Positions 5,901-14,389 of a stretch of 15,979 nt of DNA are shown piece after piece. Position 1 is the first letter of the stretch, and each line of letters starts with the position of its first letter. A program made the translations under genes and the position numbers. The DNA is from CAUZRD01 sp963582255 (lineage in GTDB: Bacteria > Pseudomonadota > Alphaproteobacteria > Rhizobiales > TMED25), in assembly GCA_963582255.1 (NCBI GenBank), contig CAUZRD010000032.1, positions 1-15,979 on the forward strand, written 5' to 3'. Under the pieces are notes generated by a model. It saw only the letters and a list, made by a program, of their open reading frames with translations, did not search any database and was not told the DNA's origin.

Positions 5901-6869
5901 ATGGCAGTCTACACCGAAGTCAGCGACGTAGCGCTTAAAGGATTTCTCACCAACTATGATATTGGAACTCTGCGTTCATTCAATGGCATTACCGAGGGTG
6001 TTGAGAATACCAACTATCTGGTTCATACCGACATCCATAGCTACATTTTAACGCTCTATGAGCGCCGAGTTGATAAAAATGATCTGCCGTTTTTTTTAAA
6101 ACTTCTGGAGCATCTGGCCGCACACTCAATCTCTTGCCCGACGCCAATAAAGTCCAAAAACGGCCAAATGCTAGGTGAGCTGTCAGGAAAACCCGCCACG
6201 ATTGTAAGCTACCTTGAAGGCTCGTGGGTCCGCCGACCAAGCCCACATCATTGCCATGAAGTGGGCGCAGCATTAGCGCAGCTCCATCTGGCTGGATCAG
6301 ATTTTAAAATGACGCGCGCAAACGCGCTTGGGCCCGCTTCTTGGACTGAATTAGGTAGAGACACTGCCAACCACGCTGATACCGTTACTCCGGGTCTACG
6401 AACCGAAATTGCCGCTGATCTGGACAATCTGGTCAGAGCTTGGCCAATTGATCTGCCTGCAGGCATCATTCACGCCGATCTCTTCCCAGATAATGTTTTC
6501 TTTATCGATGATCAACTATCCGGATTGATCGATTTTTATTTCGCCTGTCATGATGCATTTGCCTATGATATCTCAATTTGCCTCAATGCGTGGTGCTTTG
6601 AACCTGACAACGCATTCAATATTACCAAAGCGCGTCAGCTATTACGAGCTTATGAAAACATACGCCCTCTCTCCAGAGCCGAATACGACGCCATTCCCCT
6701 TCTTTCACATGGCGCCGCAATGCGATTCCTACTAACCCGACTTTACGACTGGATCAACACCACACCCAATGCGCTGGTCAAACCGAAAGATCCTGCCGAA
6801 TATATCCGCAAGTTACGATTTCACCGCTCCGTTACCTCTCCAACAGAATATGGACTCGATGAACGCTGA
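5901..6869 (+). CDS. thrB: Homoserine kinase, APH-fold type
   Basis: 322-residue kinase that phosphorylates homoserine, the step before threonine synthase. It belongs to the aminoglycoside-phosphotransferase-like homoserine kinases of Alphaproteobacteria and not to the GHMP-type ThrB of E. coli. The Brenner-type catalytic motif is H191-A-D193-LFPDN198, with the metal-binding Asp at D211 (GLIDFYFAC). The N-terminal lobe has the GITEGVENTNYLV pattern typical of this family. Five bases separate it from ispH, and its end overlaps rnhA by up to 20 bases, which implies co-translation. The ispH-thrB-rnhA order is widespread in the class. ThrC for the next step is encoded about 7.5 kb away on the other strand. 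Confidence 0.94.
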   Translation: MAVYTEVSDVALKGFLTNYDIGTLRSFNGITEGVENTNYLVHTDIHSYILTLYERRVDKNDLPFFLKLLEHLAAHSISCPTPIKSKNGQMLGELSGKPATIVSYLEGSWVRRPSPHHCHEVGAALAQLHLAGSDFKMTRANALGPASWTELGRDTANHADTVTPGLRTEIAADLDNLVRAWPIDLPAGIIHADLFPDNVFFIDDQLSGLIDFYFACHDAFAYDISICLNAWCFEPDNAFNITKARQLLRAYENIRPLSRAEYDAIPLLSHGAAMRFLLTRLYDWINTTPNALVKPKDPAEYIRKLRFHRSVTSPTEYGLDER

Positions 6870-7332
6870 GCCTCAAAACAATAACCTTATAGAAATTTAT
6901 ACCGATGGCGCATGCTCGGGAAACCCCGGCCCTGGCGGCTGGGGCGTGTCACTACAAACAAATGGGCATGAGCGTGAGATGAGTGGCGGAGAACATCTCA
7001 CCACAAACAACAGAATGGAGCTTACCGCTGCCATAAAAGCACTGAATGCATTGAAGCGCCCCTCACAAGTCAGGATTAATACAGACTCTGTCTATCTGCG
7101 CGATGGCATAACCAAATGGATAACCAAATGGATTGCCAATGATTGGCGTACTGCCGCACGCAAACCGGTAAAGAATGTAGATCTTTGGAAAGAGCTCGAC
7201 CTGGCACGTGCCGGCCACAAAATTGACTGGTGCTGGACCAAGGGGCACGCCGGAAACGCAGGAAACGAACGCGCCGATGAGCTAGCGCGCGCCGGCATGG
7301 CACCGTTTCAAAACGTGATCAAACCTTGCTAA
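6850..7332 (+). CDS. rnhA: Ribonuclease HI
   Basis: 160-residue endonuclease that removes the RNA strand of RNA-DNA hybrids, in replication and R-loop clearance. All catalytic residues are visible: D19 (IYTDGACSGNPGPGG), E57 (NNRMELTAA), D79 (INTDSVY), H133 (KGHAG) and D143 (NERADELA). The KPVKNVDLW basic segment is also present. The start is ATG 6850 or ATG 6859, both inside the end of thrB; the frame is open from 6769 but the extra residues are not RNase H-like. No ribosome-binding site is visible, so initiation probably depends on coupling to thrB. It is the last gene of the operon, converging on the peroxiredoxin gene after 65 bases. Confidence 0.96.
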   Translation: MDSMNAEPQNNNLIEIYTDGACSGNPGPGGWGVSLQTNGHEREMSGGEHLTTNNRMELTAAIKALNALKRPSQVRINTDSVYLRDGITKWITKWIANDWRTAARKPVKNVDLWKELDLARAGHKIDWCWTKGHAGNAGNERADELARAGMAPFQNVIKPC

Positions 7333-7346
7333 ACAAGCCAGCCTGC

Positions 7347-7359
7347 GGGCAATCTGCCC
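7347..7359. terminator. Weak hairpin between convergent rnhA and peroxiredoxin genes
   Basis: GGGCA-ATC-TGCCC forms a 5-bp GC-rich stem with a three-base loop in the 65-base convergent spacer. There is no clear U-run on either side, so it is at best a weak bidirectional terminator. Confidence 0.25.
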
Positions 7360-7397
7360 ATCAAATTGAGCCGCAATAATGTGATTGATAAATTTTA

Positions 7398-7880
7398 CTA
7401 GAGTGCCCTCAGCATTCGGGCAGCACCGGTCTCTTCGATCGTACCTGAGGCTTTTTCCAATTTGAACTCTGCGATCATTCCATCATATATCAGCATCGAA
7501 AAGCGTACCAAGCGAGTCCCGAGTGTGGCCCCCCGATCAGCTTCAAGGCCGTGCGCCCGGGCAAAACTTCCATCCCAATCCGAGGCAAAGATCAATCCGT
7601 GATCCTCACCAAATGATTGTGACCAAGCACGCATCACGAACACATCATTGATCGAAACGCAGATGATATGATCAATCCCCGCCTCTCTCAATGCGTGCTC
7701 GTTTTCCACATAGCTAGGAACATGCAAATTTGAACAGGTTGATGTGAAGGCGCCAGGAACACCAAACAGAGCAATTTTCTTGCCCGAAAAATACTGCGAA
7801 GTCTGGATGATCTCTTGTCCATTGGACCCCATATAGTAGAAATCCGCATCCGCAATGCGTTGACCAACAGTCACCGTCAT
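7398..7880 (-). CDS. Peroxiredoxin, Prx5 type
   Basis: 160-residue thiol peroxidase that reduces hydrogen peroxide and alkyl peroxides in the cytoplasm. The peroxidatic Cys is C49 in PGAFTSTCSNLHVPSY, matching the Prx5 form of the PxxxTxxC motif. The conserved Arg follows in the GTRLVRFS segment. One other Cys, C74 (HIICVSIND), is present but is not in the usual resolving position, so a glutathione/glutaredoxin-type reductant is likely (inference). The start is ATG 7880 because GGAGGG (7892-7887) is six bases upstream; a GTG at 7883 adds one residue. It lies 66 bases downstream of the DsbD-like gene on the same strand. Confidence 0.93.
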   Translation of the reverse strand: MTVTVGQRIADADFYYMGSNGQEIIQTSQYFSGKKIALFGVPGAFTSTCSNLHVPSYVENEHALREAGIDHIICVSINDVFVMRAWSQSFGEDHGLIFASDWDGSFARAHGLEADRGATLGTRLVRFSMLIYDGMIAEFKLEKASGTIEETGAARMLRAL

Positions 7881-7946
7881 CACTATCCCTCCAAGCCTAT
7901 GAATTTATCCAATCGCGCGCGCGAGTGCCTCGCCATATCTCACCAC

Positions 7947-8810
7947 CTAGTGGACTGTCCAGGAAAGTTCAAGTGAACCGGCTGCTGATACCATTGTCGC
8001 GTTCACAGTCTCGCCTATAAGATTATCAGCCGAAGCTATACCATCAACGTTAACTTCAAACACAACTACCTCGGTTGCCCCACCACGCTGCGCTTTGGCC
8101 GGGGAAAAGAAATATGCTGATGGTCCTTCAACAAACACTTCCGCTGGAGGTTCCACCTTTGCCTCAATATAAAGCGTTACTGGAGCTGCTTTACCGGAAA
8201 CCCATGACCGGATGATAGTGGGTGCATTTTTGCCAAATTTGTTAAGGCGATCCGGCACCAACCGCCGGTATCGATTAACCGTTGCCAAGGTATCCTGCGG
8301 CGCACTGGCTTCACCTGATATATTCATCAGAAGCTCCGCTCTCAAGGGAACGCACACCTCCGCACACACCGCATAGTCAAACTGGAGTGAAATGGATGCG
8401 GACTTACTCGGATCATGAAACGCCAGCCTCACCGGAAACACCACTTCATCCTGATAACCAATCGATACCCCAAATGCGTCGGGTAACCCAACTGGCGCTG
8501 GCCATTCAGTGAATATCTTTTCAAGATTTGTCGACTCGGACCAATCGAAGCGGGGAGGAACACCGGAATACCCCGGATTACGCCAATAGGTATGCCAGCC
8601 GGGATCAAGTTGAACCTGCACACCGACAAGCCGGTCACCAGATCCAAGCAAAGGACCAGGAATAAGCCTAACACGTGATGCATGAAGAGTTTTCCAAGGG
8701 CTAGCCTGCAACAGGCCAGCAGCGCCGACGGCTGGAACATTCACAATTCCAGACAACGTCATAAAAACAATTATAGCGAGAAACCAACGCCATTTGACAA
8801 CATTTTTCAT
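7947..8810 (-). CDS. Exported DsbD alpha-like domain protein
   Basis: 287-residue protein. A signal peptide is clear: basic MKNVVKWR, a hydrophobic core, and a likely cut after AVGA near residue 30. The mature part matches the N-terminal periplasmic domain of DsbD/ScsB thiol-disulfide reductases. It has the LDPGWHTYWRNPGYSGVPP segment and the redox pair C-x3-C in DYAVCAEVCVPL (about residue 150). The DsbD membrane domain and C-terminal thioredoxin domain are both absent, so it must receive electrons from a separate partner, perhaps a CcdA-like protein elsewhere. Stand-alone members are known in Alphaproteobacteria. The neighbouring peroxiredoxin supports a thiol-redox role. It is divergent from yqgE across 128 bases. 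Confidence 0.82.
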   Translation of the reverse strand: MKNVVKWRWFLAIIVFMTLSGIVNVPAVGAAGLLQASPWKTLHASRVRLIPGPLLGSGDRLVGVQVQLDPGWHTYWRNPGYSGVPPRFDWSESTNLEKIFTEWPAPVGLPDAFGVSIGYQDEVVFPVRLAFHDPSKSASISLQFDYAVCAEVCVPLRAELLMNISGEASAPQDTLATVNRYRRLVPDRLNKFGKNAPTIIRSWVSGKAAPVTLYIEAKVEPPAEVFVEGPSAYFFSPAKAQRGGATEVVVFEVNVDGIASADNLIGETVNATMVSAAGSLELSWTVH

Positions 8811-8938
8811 GAGTATTATCTACTCGCACAGACTACGGCGACGACATCCAACAATCACCTCCTAACGCTAACACCTATGTGACCTTATGGGAAAATTCGT
8901 GTTTGTTGAGATCGTCAGGAACAAGTAGCTTTACACCT

Positions 8939-9544
8939 ATGACAACGTCAGGACAAAATTTAGAGCTCTCATCGGGCTATCTTGATGGTCAGATGCTAAT
9001 TGCCATGCCAACTATGAACGACCCTGGATTTGCCCGCACAGTCATCTATCTATGCAGTCACTCAAATGAGGGCGCAATGGGCATTGTGATAAACAAACCG
9101 GCACAAGACATAACTTTTCCTACTCTTCTTGACCAATTAGGGATTGAATCTTCAAAGTATCTAACATCCGGTGACCACAATACCATTTCGGTCAATATCG
9201 GCGGTCCGGTGGAGACAATGCGTGGTTTCGTTCTCCACTCACCAGACTATGCAAATGATGCCTCGACGCTAACCATGGACAGCGATATATCCCTGACCGC
9301 AACCACCGGTATCCTCGAAGCAATCGCCGACGGAAAGGGGCCGAATCTGGCTTTTCTGGCACTCGGTTACTCAGGCTGGGATTCTGGGCAGCTCGAAGCA
9401 GAAATTCAGGCAAATAGCTGGCTGCATTGCATGGCGGATCACGACATAATTTTTAGCCGGAACATCAAAGCTAAATATAACAGATCATTAGAAAAAATTG
9501 GGGTCACCCCATCACGCCTAGTCGCATATTCTGGGCACGCCTAG
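8939..9544 (+). CDS. YqgE/AlgH family protein
   Basis: 201-residue protein of the YqgE/AlgH (DUF179) family, whose biochemical role is unresolved. The family blocks are plain: GQMLIAMPTMNDPGFARTVIY, EGAMGIVINKP, GGPVETMRGFVLHS and the C-terminal FLALGYSGWDSGQLEAEI with NSWL. The start is taken as ATG 8939, which gives the usual length. The frame stays open to a GTG at 8879, which would add 20 residues unlike the family, and neither has a good ribosome-binding site. A nine-base direct repeat ACACCTATG ends at each of these two positions. It stands alone on the plus strand and converges on the GGDEF/EAL gene after 40 bases. Confidence 0.92.
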   Translation: MTTSGQNLELSSGYLDGQMLIAMPTMNDPGFARTVIYLCSHSNEGAMGIVINKPAQDITFPTLLDQLGIESSKYLTSGDHNTISVNIGGPVETMRGFVLHSPDYANDASTLTMDSDISLTATTGILEAIADGKGPNLAFLALGYSGWDSGQLEAEIQANSWLHCMADHDIIFSRNIKAKYNRSLEKIGVTPSRLVAYSGHA

Positions 9545-9584
9545 CTGTTATATCAGACAAAACTTTTACCAAAACCTCTACCCT

Positions 9585-12422
9585 TTAACGCCATTCAGCT
9601 AGATATTTGGTCGCAGTATTAACATGAAGGGGAGGTGAGAAATGATAGCCTTGGCCAAAATCACACCCAATGCCCCTGAGATACGCAACATCGCTTGGGC
9701 TATCAACTCCTTCCGCAACCACCTTCATACCGAGGTCATGCGCCATATTCACAATTGACTTTACTATTACCGACGCATTATCACGCCCACCCGTCACTAA
9801 CGACTTATCAACTTTGATCGTATCAAACGGGAACTGCTGGAGATGTGACAGTGCTGAATAGCCAGCGCCAAAATCATCAAGTAAAAGTCCCACTCCCATT
9901 TCCCTCAAGCGCTCCAGAACATAGGCGGCTAGTTCCGGATTTTCCATCACTAGAGATTCAGTGATTGCCAACTTTATTGCTCCGGCGGGGATCGATGCAC
10001 TGGTGGAGATAAGCCGGGCATCCCGAATGAGATCCTGCCGGAAGATCTGACGCGATGACACATTCACACTGACAAATAGATCTGGCACGTCACCAAATGT
10101 TTTACGCCACAAAGACAATTGTTGTGCCGCAGCATCGAGAGCATAGTAGCCAAGCTCAACAATAAGCCCAGCCTCTTCCGCAATCTCAATAAATTTATCT
10201 GGCGAAATTTCCCCTTTCTCTGGATGCTGCCATCGCATCAACACTTCAAATCCAGCAATTCTTTCTTCATTCAACGAGACAATCGGCTGATAGAGAAGTT
10301 CGAGCTCCGATCTCTCAAGCGCACGTCTAAAATCAGATTCTATTGTCAGCCGGTCAAACTGTGACGGGTGCATGTCGAGGTGAAATTTCTCAGTTTTATC
10401 GCCACCACTGGTCTTGGCGTGAACCATCGCAAGCTCCGCCTCGCGCAACAGATCACAAGCCTTATCATGGCGTTGACTGTCAAAAGTAGAGATGCCAATA
10501 GAACCCGTCAGGAATACTTCATGTCCACCAACATAGAATGGTTGCTTCAGTGAATGCCGGAGATCACGCGAAATTTCTTCAATATTGTTATAGCTTGCAT
10601 CTGAGACAACAATCGCAGCAAATTTATCCGCCTCTATGCGTGCCAACGTATCGGCCTCGCTCATAACTTCCGACATACGCTGAGCAATAACTGTGAGCAT
10701 GCTATCGCCCATCCCATGGCCAAAGCCCTGACTAACATTCTTAAACCGATCCACATCGATCACCAGAACACTTGGGTTATTACCTCCTTGACTGTTCATG
10801 CACACAACAGCGCGGGTCAGCCGATCAACAAACAAAGCTCTGTTTGGCAACCCGGTTAAAGAGTCATGAACCGCATCGCGCAACAACCGCTCGCGGCTGT
10901 TTTTAAACGTGGTAACATCTTCTAGAGAACCAACAAACCTAATGGCGTCAACGCCCTCGCGCGCCACCGAACGGGCCCGAAGCCGGTACCAACGCTGACC
11001 GACCGCACTGGTGTGCAATCTAAATTCGGTATTTATTAAACCATCATCGCTGACTACCGCCGAATTAGCCAACTGAACAAACCGATCGCGGTCGAGGTGA
11101 TGAACCTTATCAAGCCAGTTCTGTTGCGGGCCATTAAGAGAATTTCTTGCCACCCCAAGCGCCTCTTCAAGTTCTCGCCCAACGGTGATGGTCTCTTCCT
11201 TAACCTTCCAATCCCATAAAATGGTATCAGAAACGGAAAAAGCGACGGCTTTAAGCGCAAGTTCACGCGCATTTGCATCAGGTGCCACATCTGCGTCAAA
11301 TGCATATTGCATCGCCGTGAAGGAGATGACCATTGCAACTAAACCCAATGCCGCAATGTACATTGGATGGGCAATGGCCCCCGACAGCACACCCGAATAG
11401 ACCAGCATCGAGAGCAAGGTGAATGAGGTAAAGGCAATCCAAGATGGTACCAGTGCTAGCGCCCGAGCAGACCGCATGGTGATCAGATATCCGATAGCAG
11501 CAATCCCGCACACAGCGACAACCACGCTCAACAACCTGGCGATCGAGACCGCCACCGATGGCCATAAAACCGCGATAAGAACCAGGACGCAGCTAACCCC
11601 AAAAATAACCGGCGTACCATCTGCAACATAACGATAGCGAGCTTTGAACTCGACAAATGTGGTGAACAGGAATGCTACCGCACCAACGAAAATAACTTCC
11701 GCAATCGCACGCACCACGCTGGATGTAGCTGGACCGGCACCAAAGCCACGTTGCCACAGGCCAAAATCAGTCGCAAGAACCACCACGCCCGCCCAGCCTA
11801 TCAGCGCTGCAGCCGGATACATTAATCTATGCCGCACCACATAAAGCGATGTCAGAAAAATCGCTAATAGCCCAACAATTCCTATAATAAGCCCATGAAA
11901 AAATGAGAGCGCATGGCGCGCAGCGCCATAAGCTCTTGGATCCCAAAGCACTATAAAGCGAGGTACCGCACCAACCGTCTCGACAACAAAGGACTGTGTT
12001 TGTCCCGCATCAACTTCGATCTCGAATATATCAAGCCGACCGGATTCAAGCACGGGCTGCAACTTACCTTTGTCCGATTGAACCGAGACCAACCTTGGTC
12101 CGATCAGAATAGGATTGATAATCCCAGAATCGGCACTCCCTGTATTCTCCACCACCAACCAACGGATAAGCTGTTCGTCGGTTACATTGGTTAGCGCAAA
12201 TGCAAACCAACCAGGAGACATATTACCGGGCGATGCGGTTACCTGGACCACCTTATCACCGTCACGCCCCCCAAGTGTCAGCGTACGTCCATCAACATCA
12301 TAAATCGTTATTATATCGGACAGTATTGTTCTTTCCGCGAGCGGATCAACGGCGATGCCATCAAGAGCACAAGCTGTGTTCGGAATAAGGACGAACAATA
12401 ACATAAGCACGATCATTCGCAT
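9585..12422 (-). CDS. Membrane sensor with PAS, degenerate GGDEF and EAL domains (likely c-di-GMP phosphodiesterase)
   Basis: 945-residue protein. It has a signal peptide (residues 1-19, cut after ACA), a periplasmic beta-rich domain to about 170, and about seven membrane helices (171-375) resembling a 7TMR-DISM module. These are followed by a PAS/PAC-like region (390-505), GGDEF (510-670) and EAL (690-935). The GGDEF signature reads E597-A-D-K-F601 and the RxxD inhibitory site is missing its Arg, so cyclase activity is not expected. In the EAL domain the motif is E726-V-L, and the later residues VNVS, ITES, DDFG, VDK, AEGV and GQGY are kept, which predicts active hydrolysis of cyclic di-GMP. 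The start is ATG 12422; the frame is open to 12611 but that part overlaps the acetyltransferase gene and precedes the signal peptide. It is last in the thrC operon. Confidence 0.9.
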   Translation of the reverse strand: MRMIVLMLLFVLIPNTACALDGIAVDPLAERTILSDIITIYDVDGRTLTLGGRDGDKVVQVTASPGNMSPGWFAFALTNVTDEQLIRWLVVENTGSADSGIINPILIGPRLVSVQSDKGKLQPVLESGRLDIFEIEVDAGQTQSFVVETVGAVPRFIVLWDPRAYGAARHALSFFHGLIIGIVGLLAIFLTSLYVVRHRLMYPAAALIGWAGVVVLATDFGLWQRGFGAGPATSSVVRAIAEVIFVGAVAFLFTTFVEFKARYRYVADGTPVIFGVSCVLVLIAVLWPSVAVSIARLLSVVVAVCGIAAIGYLITMRSARALALVPSWIAFTSFTLLSMLVYSGVLSGAIAHPMYIAALGLVAMVISFTAMQYAFDADVAPDANARELALKAVAFSVSDTILWDWKVKEETITVGRELEEALGVARNSLNGPQQNWLDKVHHLDRDRFVQLANSAVVSDDGLINTEFRLHTSAVGQRWYRLRARSVAREGVDAIRFVGSLEDVTTFKNSRERLLRDAVHDSLTGLPNRALFVDRLTRAVVCMNSQGGNNPSVLVIDVDRFKNVSQGFGHGMGDSMLTVIAQRMSEVMSEADTLARIEADKFAAIVVSDASYNNIEEISRDLRHSLKQPFYVGGHEVFLTGSIGISTFDSQRHDKACDLLREAELAMVHAKTSGGDKTEKFHLDMHPSQFDRLTIESDFRRALERSELELLYQPIVSLNEERIAGFEVLMRWQHPEKGEISPDKFIEIAEEAGLIVELGYYALDAAAQQLSLWRKTFGDVPDLFVSVNVSSRQIFRQDLIRDARLISTSASIPAGAIKLAITESLVMENPELAAYVLERLREMGVGLLLDDFGAGYSALSHLQQFPFDTIKVDKSLVTGGRDNASVIVKSIVNMAHDLGMKVVAEGVDSPSDVAYLRGIGCDFGQGYHFSPPLHVNTATKYLAEWR

Positions 12423-12505
12423 CGCAACCCGTAATTTTGGTCGAACACAAACTCGCCCTGCAACAAATCCATCAGTCTGGATTCTTACCAAATTCTTCTT
12501 GCAAA

Positions 12506-13093
12506 CTAACGCCTTATTTCCTCCGACAGAAGGCCAAATAGTACGTGGTCCTGCCACGCACCGTTGATCTTTAGATAACGGCTGGCATACCCCTCGCGTT
12601 CGAAACCGCATTTCAGTAAAAGCCCAATCGAAGCGGTGTTGTGAGGCAGACAGGCCGCCTCAATTCGGTGAAGTTTAAGCGTATCAAAGATAAATGGAAC
12701 AAGTGCATGCAGCGCGGACGTCATATGGCCCTTACAGGCGTGGGGCCTACCCATCCAATACCCGATAGAACCGGTTTGTGAAACGCCCCGACGAACATTT
12801 GATAACGTGATGCCACCGAGAAGATTATCATCTCCAGAATCAAAAATAAAAAACGGATAAACCTGATCATCTCGCATATCGCGCGCATAGTGTTTCAGAC
12901 GATGGCGAAACGCAGCCCGTGTCAGCTCATCACGGCTCCACGTTGGCTCCCAGGGAATCAAATAGTTACGGCTTTCCGCCCTGAGTTCCGCCCAAGCCTG
13001 ATAGTCCAATATTTGTGGCGTACGCAATGTCACAGTTCCACCAAAAATAGTGGACCCGCTATCGAGAAAACTCGATGGGCGCAAAAATGCCAT
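12506..13093 (-). CDS. GNAT acetyltransferase, RimJ/RimL type
   Basis: 195-residue acetyl-CoA-dependent N-acetyltransferase. Proteins of this type acetylate ribosomal-protein N-termini or small amines, and the substrate here cannot be told. The acetyl-CoA loop is in GRPHACKGHMTSAL (about residues 114-127, form xxxGxx). It is followed by the LHRIEAACLPHNTASIGLLLKCGFEREGY block typical of the RimJ branch, including the Asn that precedes the last helix. The start is ATG 13093 because GGAGG (13104-13100) is six bases upstream; a TTG at 13099 in the same frame directly abuts that site. It lies 33 bases after the M16 peptidase gene, within the minus-strand operon. Confidence 0.9.
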   Translation of the reverse strand: MAFLRPSSFLDSGSTIFGGTVTLRTPQILDYQAWAELRAESRNYLIPWEPTWSRDELTRAAFRHRLKHYARDMRDDQVYPFFIFDSGDDNLLGGITLSNVRRGVSQTGSIGYWMGRPHACKGHMTSALHALVPFIFDTLKLHRIEAACLPHNTASIGLLLKCGFEREGYASRYLKINGAWQDHVLFGLLSEEIRR

Positions 13094-13126
13094 CCCCAAC
13101 CTCCATCAGTAGGGGCTCACAACACA

Positions 13127-14389
13127 CTACAAAGTAAAACTTTCTGCGAGACGCGCATGGCTTGCAAGCCCGCCCAGAGGGCCAATCGCACCTACAGTAA
13201 GTTTTGAGCCTGAGATCACACGATTTGCATACTCTCGCACAATTTCTTCATCAACCGCATCAATCTTTTCGATGATTTCATCTGAGGTAAGAACCCGGCC
13301 AAACACACAAACTTGCCGGGCAATTTGGTCAAGTCGCGCACCGGAACTTTCCAGACTCATCAACAAACCAGACTTAATCTGCGCACATGCCCGCGAAATT
13401 TCAACCCCATCCAATGTCAATGCCGCATCTCTAACTTCAATCGCGATAGCTTCGGTAAGCGCATCCACTGAATCCGGGGCCGTTGCCGAATAAATGCCTA
13501 ACAGACCACTGTCCCGGTAAGAAGCAGCAAAGGAAAATATAGAGTAGGCAAGACCGCGTGCCTCACGGATCGACTGGAATAGACGCGATGACATCCCTCC
13601 ACCGAGCAGATTGACAAAGACCAGCGCGGCATATGCATCACTATCGAAATAAGAAGTGCCCTCGAACGCCATCACCAAGTGTACTTGCTCCAGCTCCCGG
13701 TCGGACCGCCATTCACCGCCAACATAGCGTGCAGGCTCTGGCAGCACACGCGTGGCTGAGGTAGACTGTTCAAAGAGCAATCCAGCCATTTCCACTACCG
13801 CGTCATGCTTCACTGCACCTGTAGCCCCCACCACCATAGCCGACGGTTGGTAGTGCTGCGCCCGGTAGCTAATAAGGTCATCACGGGTAAATCTCGAAAT
13901 CGACTGAGGTGTACCCAGAATTGGCCTGCCAAGCGATTGATCTGGAAAAGCCGTCTCCTGGATACAATCAAATACCAAGTCATCAGGCATATCATTAACC
14001 GCGGCAATTTCCTGCTCGATTACACCTTTCTCTCTAGAAAGTTCCGCCTCATCAAACACTGGATTGAGTAGAATATCTGCCAAGATATCTAGCGCCAACG
14101 GCACGCTATCTTTTAAAATCCTGGCAAAATAGGCCGTTGATTCAAGACTCGTTGCAGCATTCAACTCACCGCCAACCGATTCTATTTCTTCTACTATCTG
14201 GCGTGCAGATCTTCGATGGGTTCCCTTGAATGCCATGTGTTCAAGAAGATGCGCAATACCATGTTCCGACACTGTTTCCTGTCGTGCTCCCGCCTCCACC
14301 CAGACGCCGACTGATGCCGACTCAAGATGAGGCATTTCATGGGTCACAACTCTTAGACCACTTTCAAGCGTTGTAAGACGCGTGCTCAT
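13127..14389 (-). CDS. M16B zinc peptidase (processing-peptidase beta-like)
   Basis: 420-residue peptidase of the pitrilysin/mitochondrial-processing-peptidase family. The inverted zinc motif HxxEH is H47-L-L-E50-H51, and the distal zinc ligand is E127 (EKGVIEQEI), 76 residues after H51 as in the family. The second half carries the Gly-rich loop (LLGGGMSSRLF) and the REARGLAYSIFSF segment with the Arg/Tyr pair used in catalysis. Both halves of the clam-shell are therefore present, and the enzyme should be active. No signal peptide is seen, so it is probably cytoplasmic. Its ATG overlaps the thrC stop as ATGA (14389-14386), which implies translational coupling. The alphaproteobacterial thrC-M16 pair is common, but its physiological substrate is unknown to me. 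Confidence 0.94.
   Translation of the reverse strand: MSTRLTTLESGLRVVTHEMPHLESASVGVWVEAGARQETVSEHGIAHLLEHMAFKGTHRRSARQIVEEIESVGGELNAATSLESTAYFARILKDSVPLALDILADILLNPVFDEAELSREKGVIEQEIAAVNDMPDDLVFDCIQETAFPDQSLGRPILGTPQSISRFTRDDLISYRAQHYQPSAMVVGATGAVKHDAVVEMAGLLFEQSTSATRVLPEPARYVGGEWRSDRELEQVHLVMAFEGTSYFDSDAYAALVFVNLLGGGMSSRLFQSIREARGLAYSIFSFAASYRDSGLLGIYSATAPDSVDALTEAIAIEVRDAALTLDGVEISRACAQIKSGLLMSLESSGARLDQIARQVCVFGRVLTSDEIIEKIDAVDEEIVREYANRVISGSKLTVGAIGPLGGLASHARLAESFTL

Noticed and set aside
7108..7131. Exact 12-base tandem repeat ATAACCAAATGG twice inside rnhA.
   Set aside because: The protein length matches E. coli RNase HI here, so there is no insertion; the repeat encodes the normal WIxxW region.
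7921..7933. GCGAG-TGC-CTCGC hairpin between the DsbD-like and peroxiredoxin genes.
   Set aside because: Short stem with no U-run; the two genes are probably co-transcribed, so I do not call it a terminator.
8871..8941. Nine-base direct repeat ACACCTATG upstream of yqgE.
   Set aside because: Only two short copies, plausible by chance, and no ribosome-binding or promoter match is associated with them.
12423..12611. Longer start for the GGDEF/EAL gene, overlapping the acetyltransferase gene by about 100 bases.
   Set aside because: It would bury the clear signal peptide beginning at ATG 12422, and the added residues look like shadow coding.
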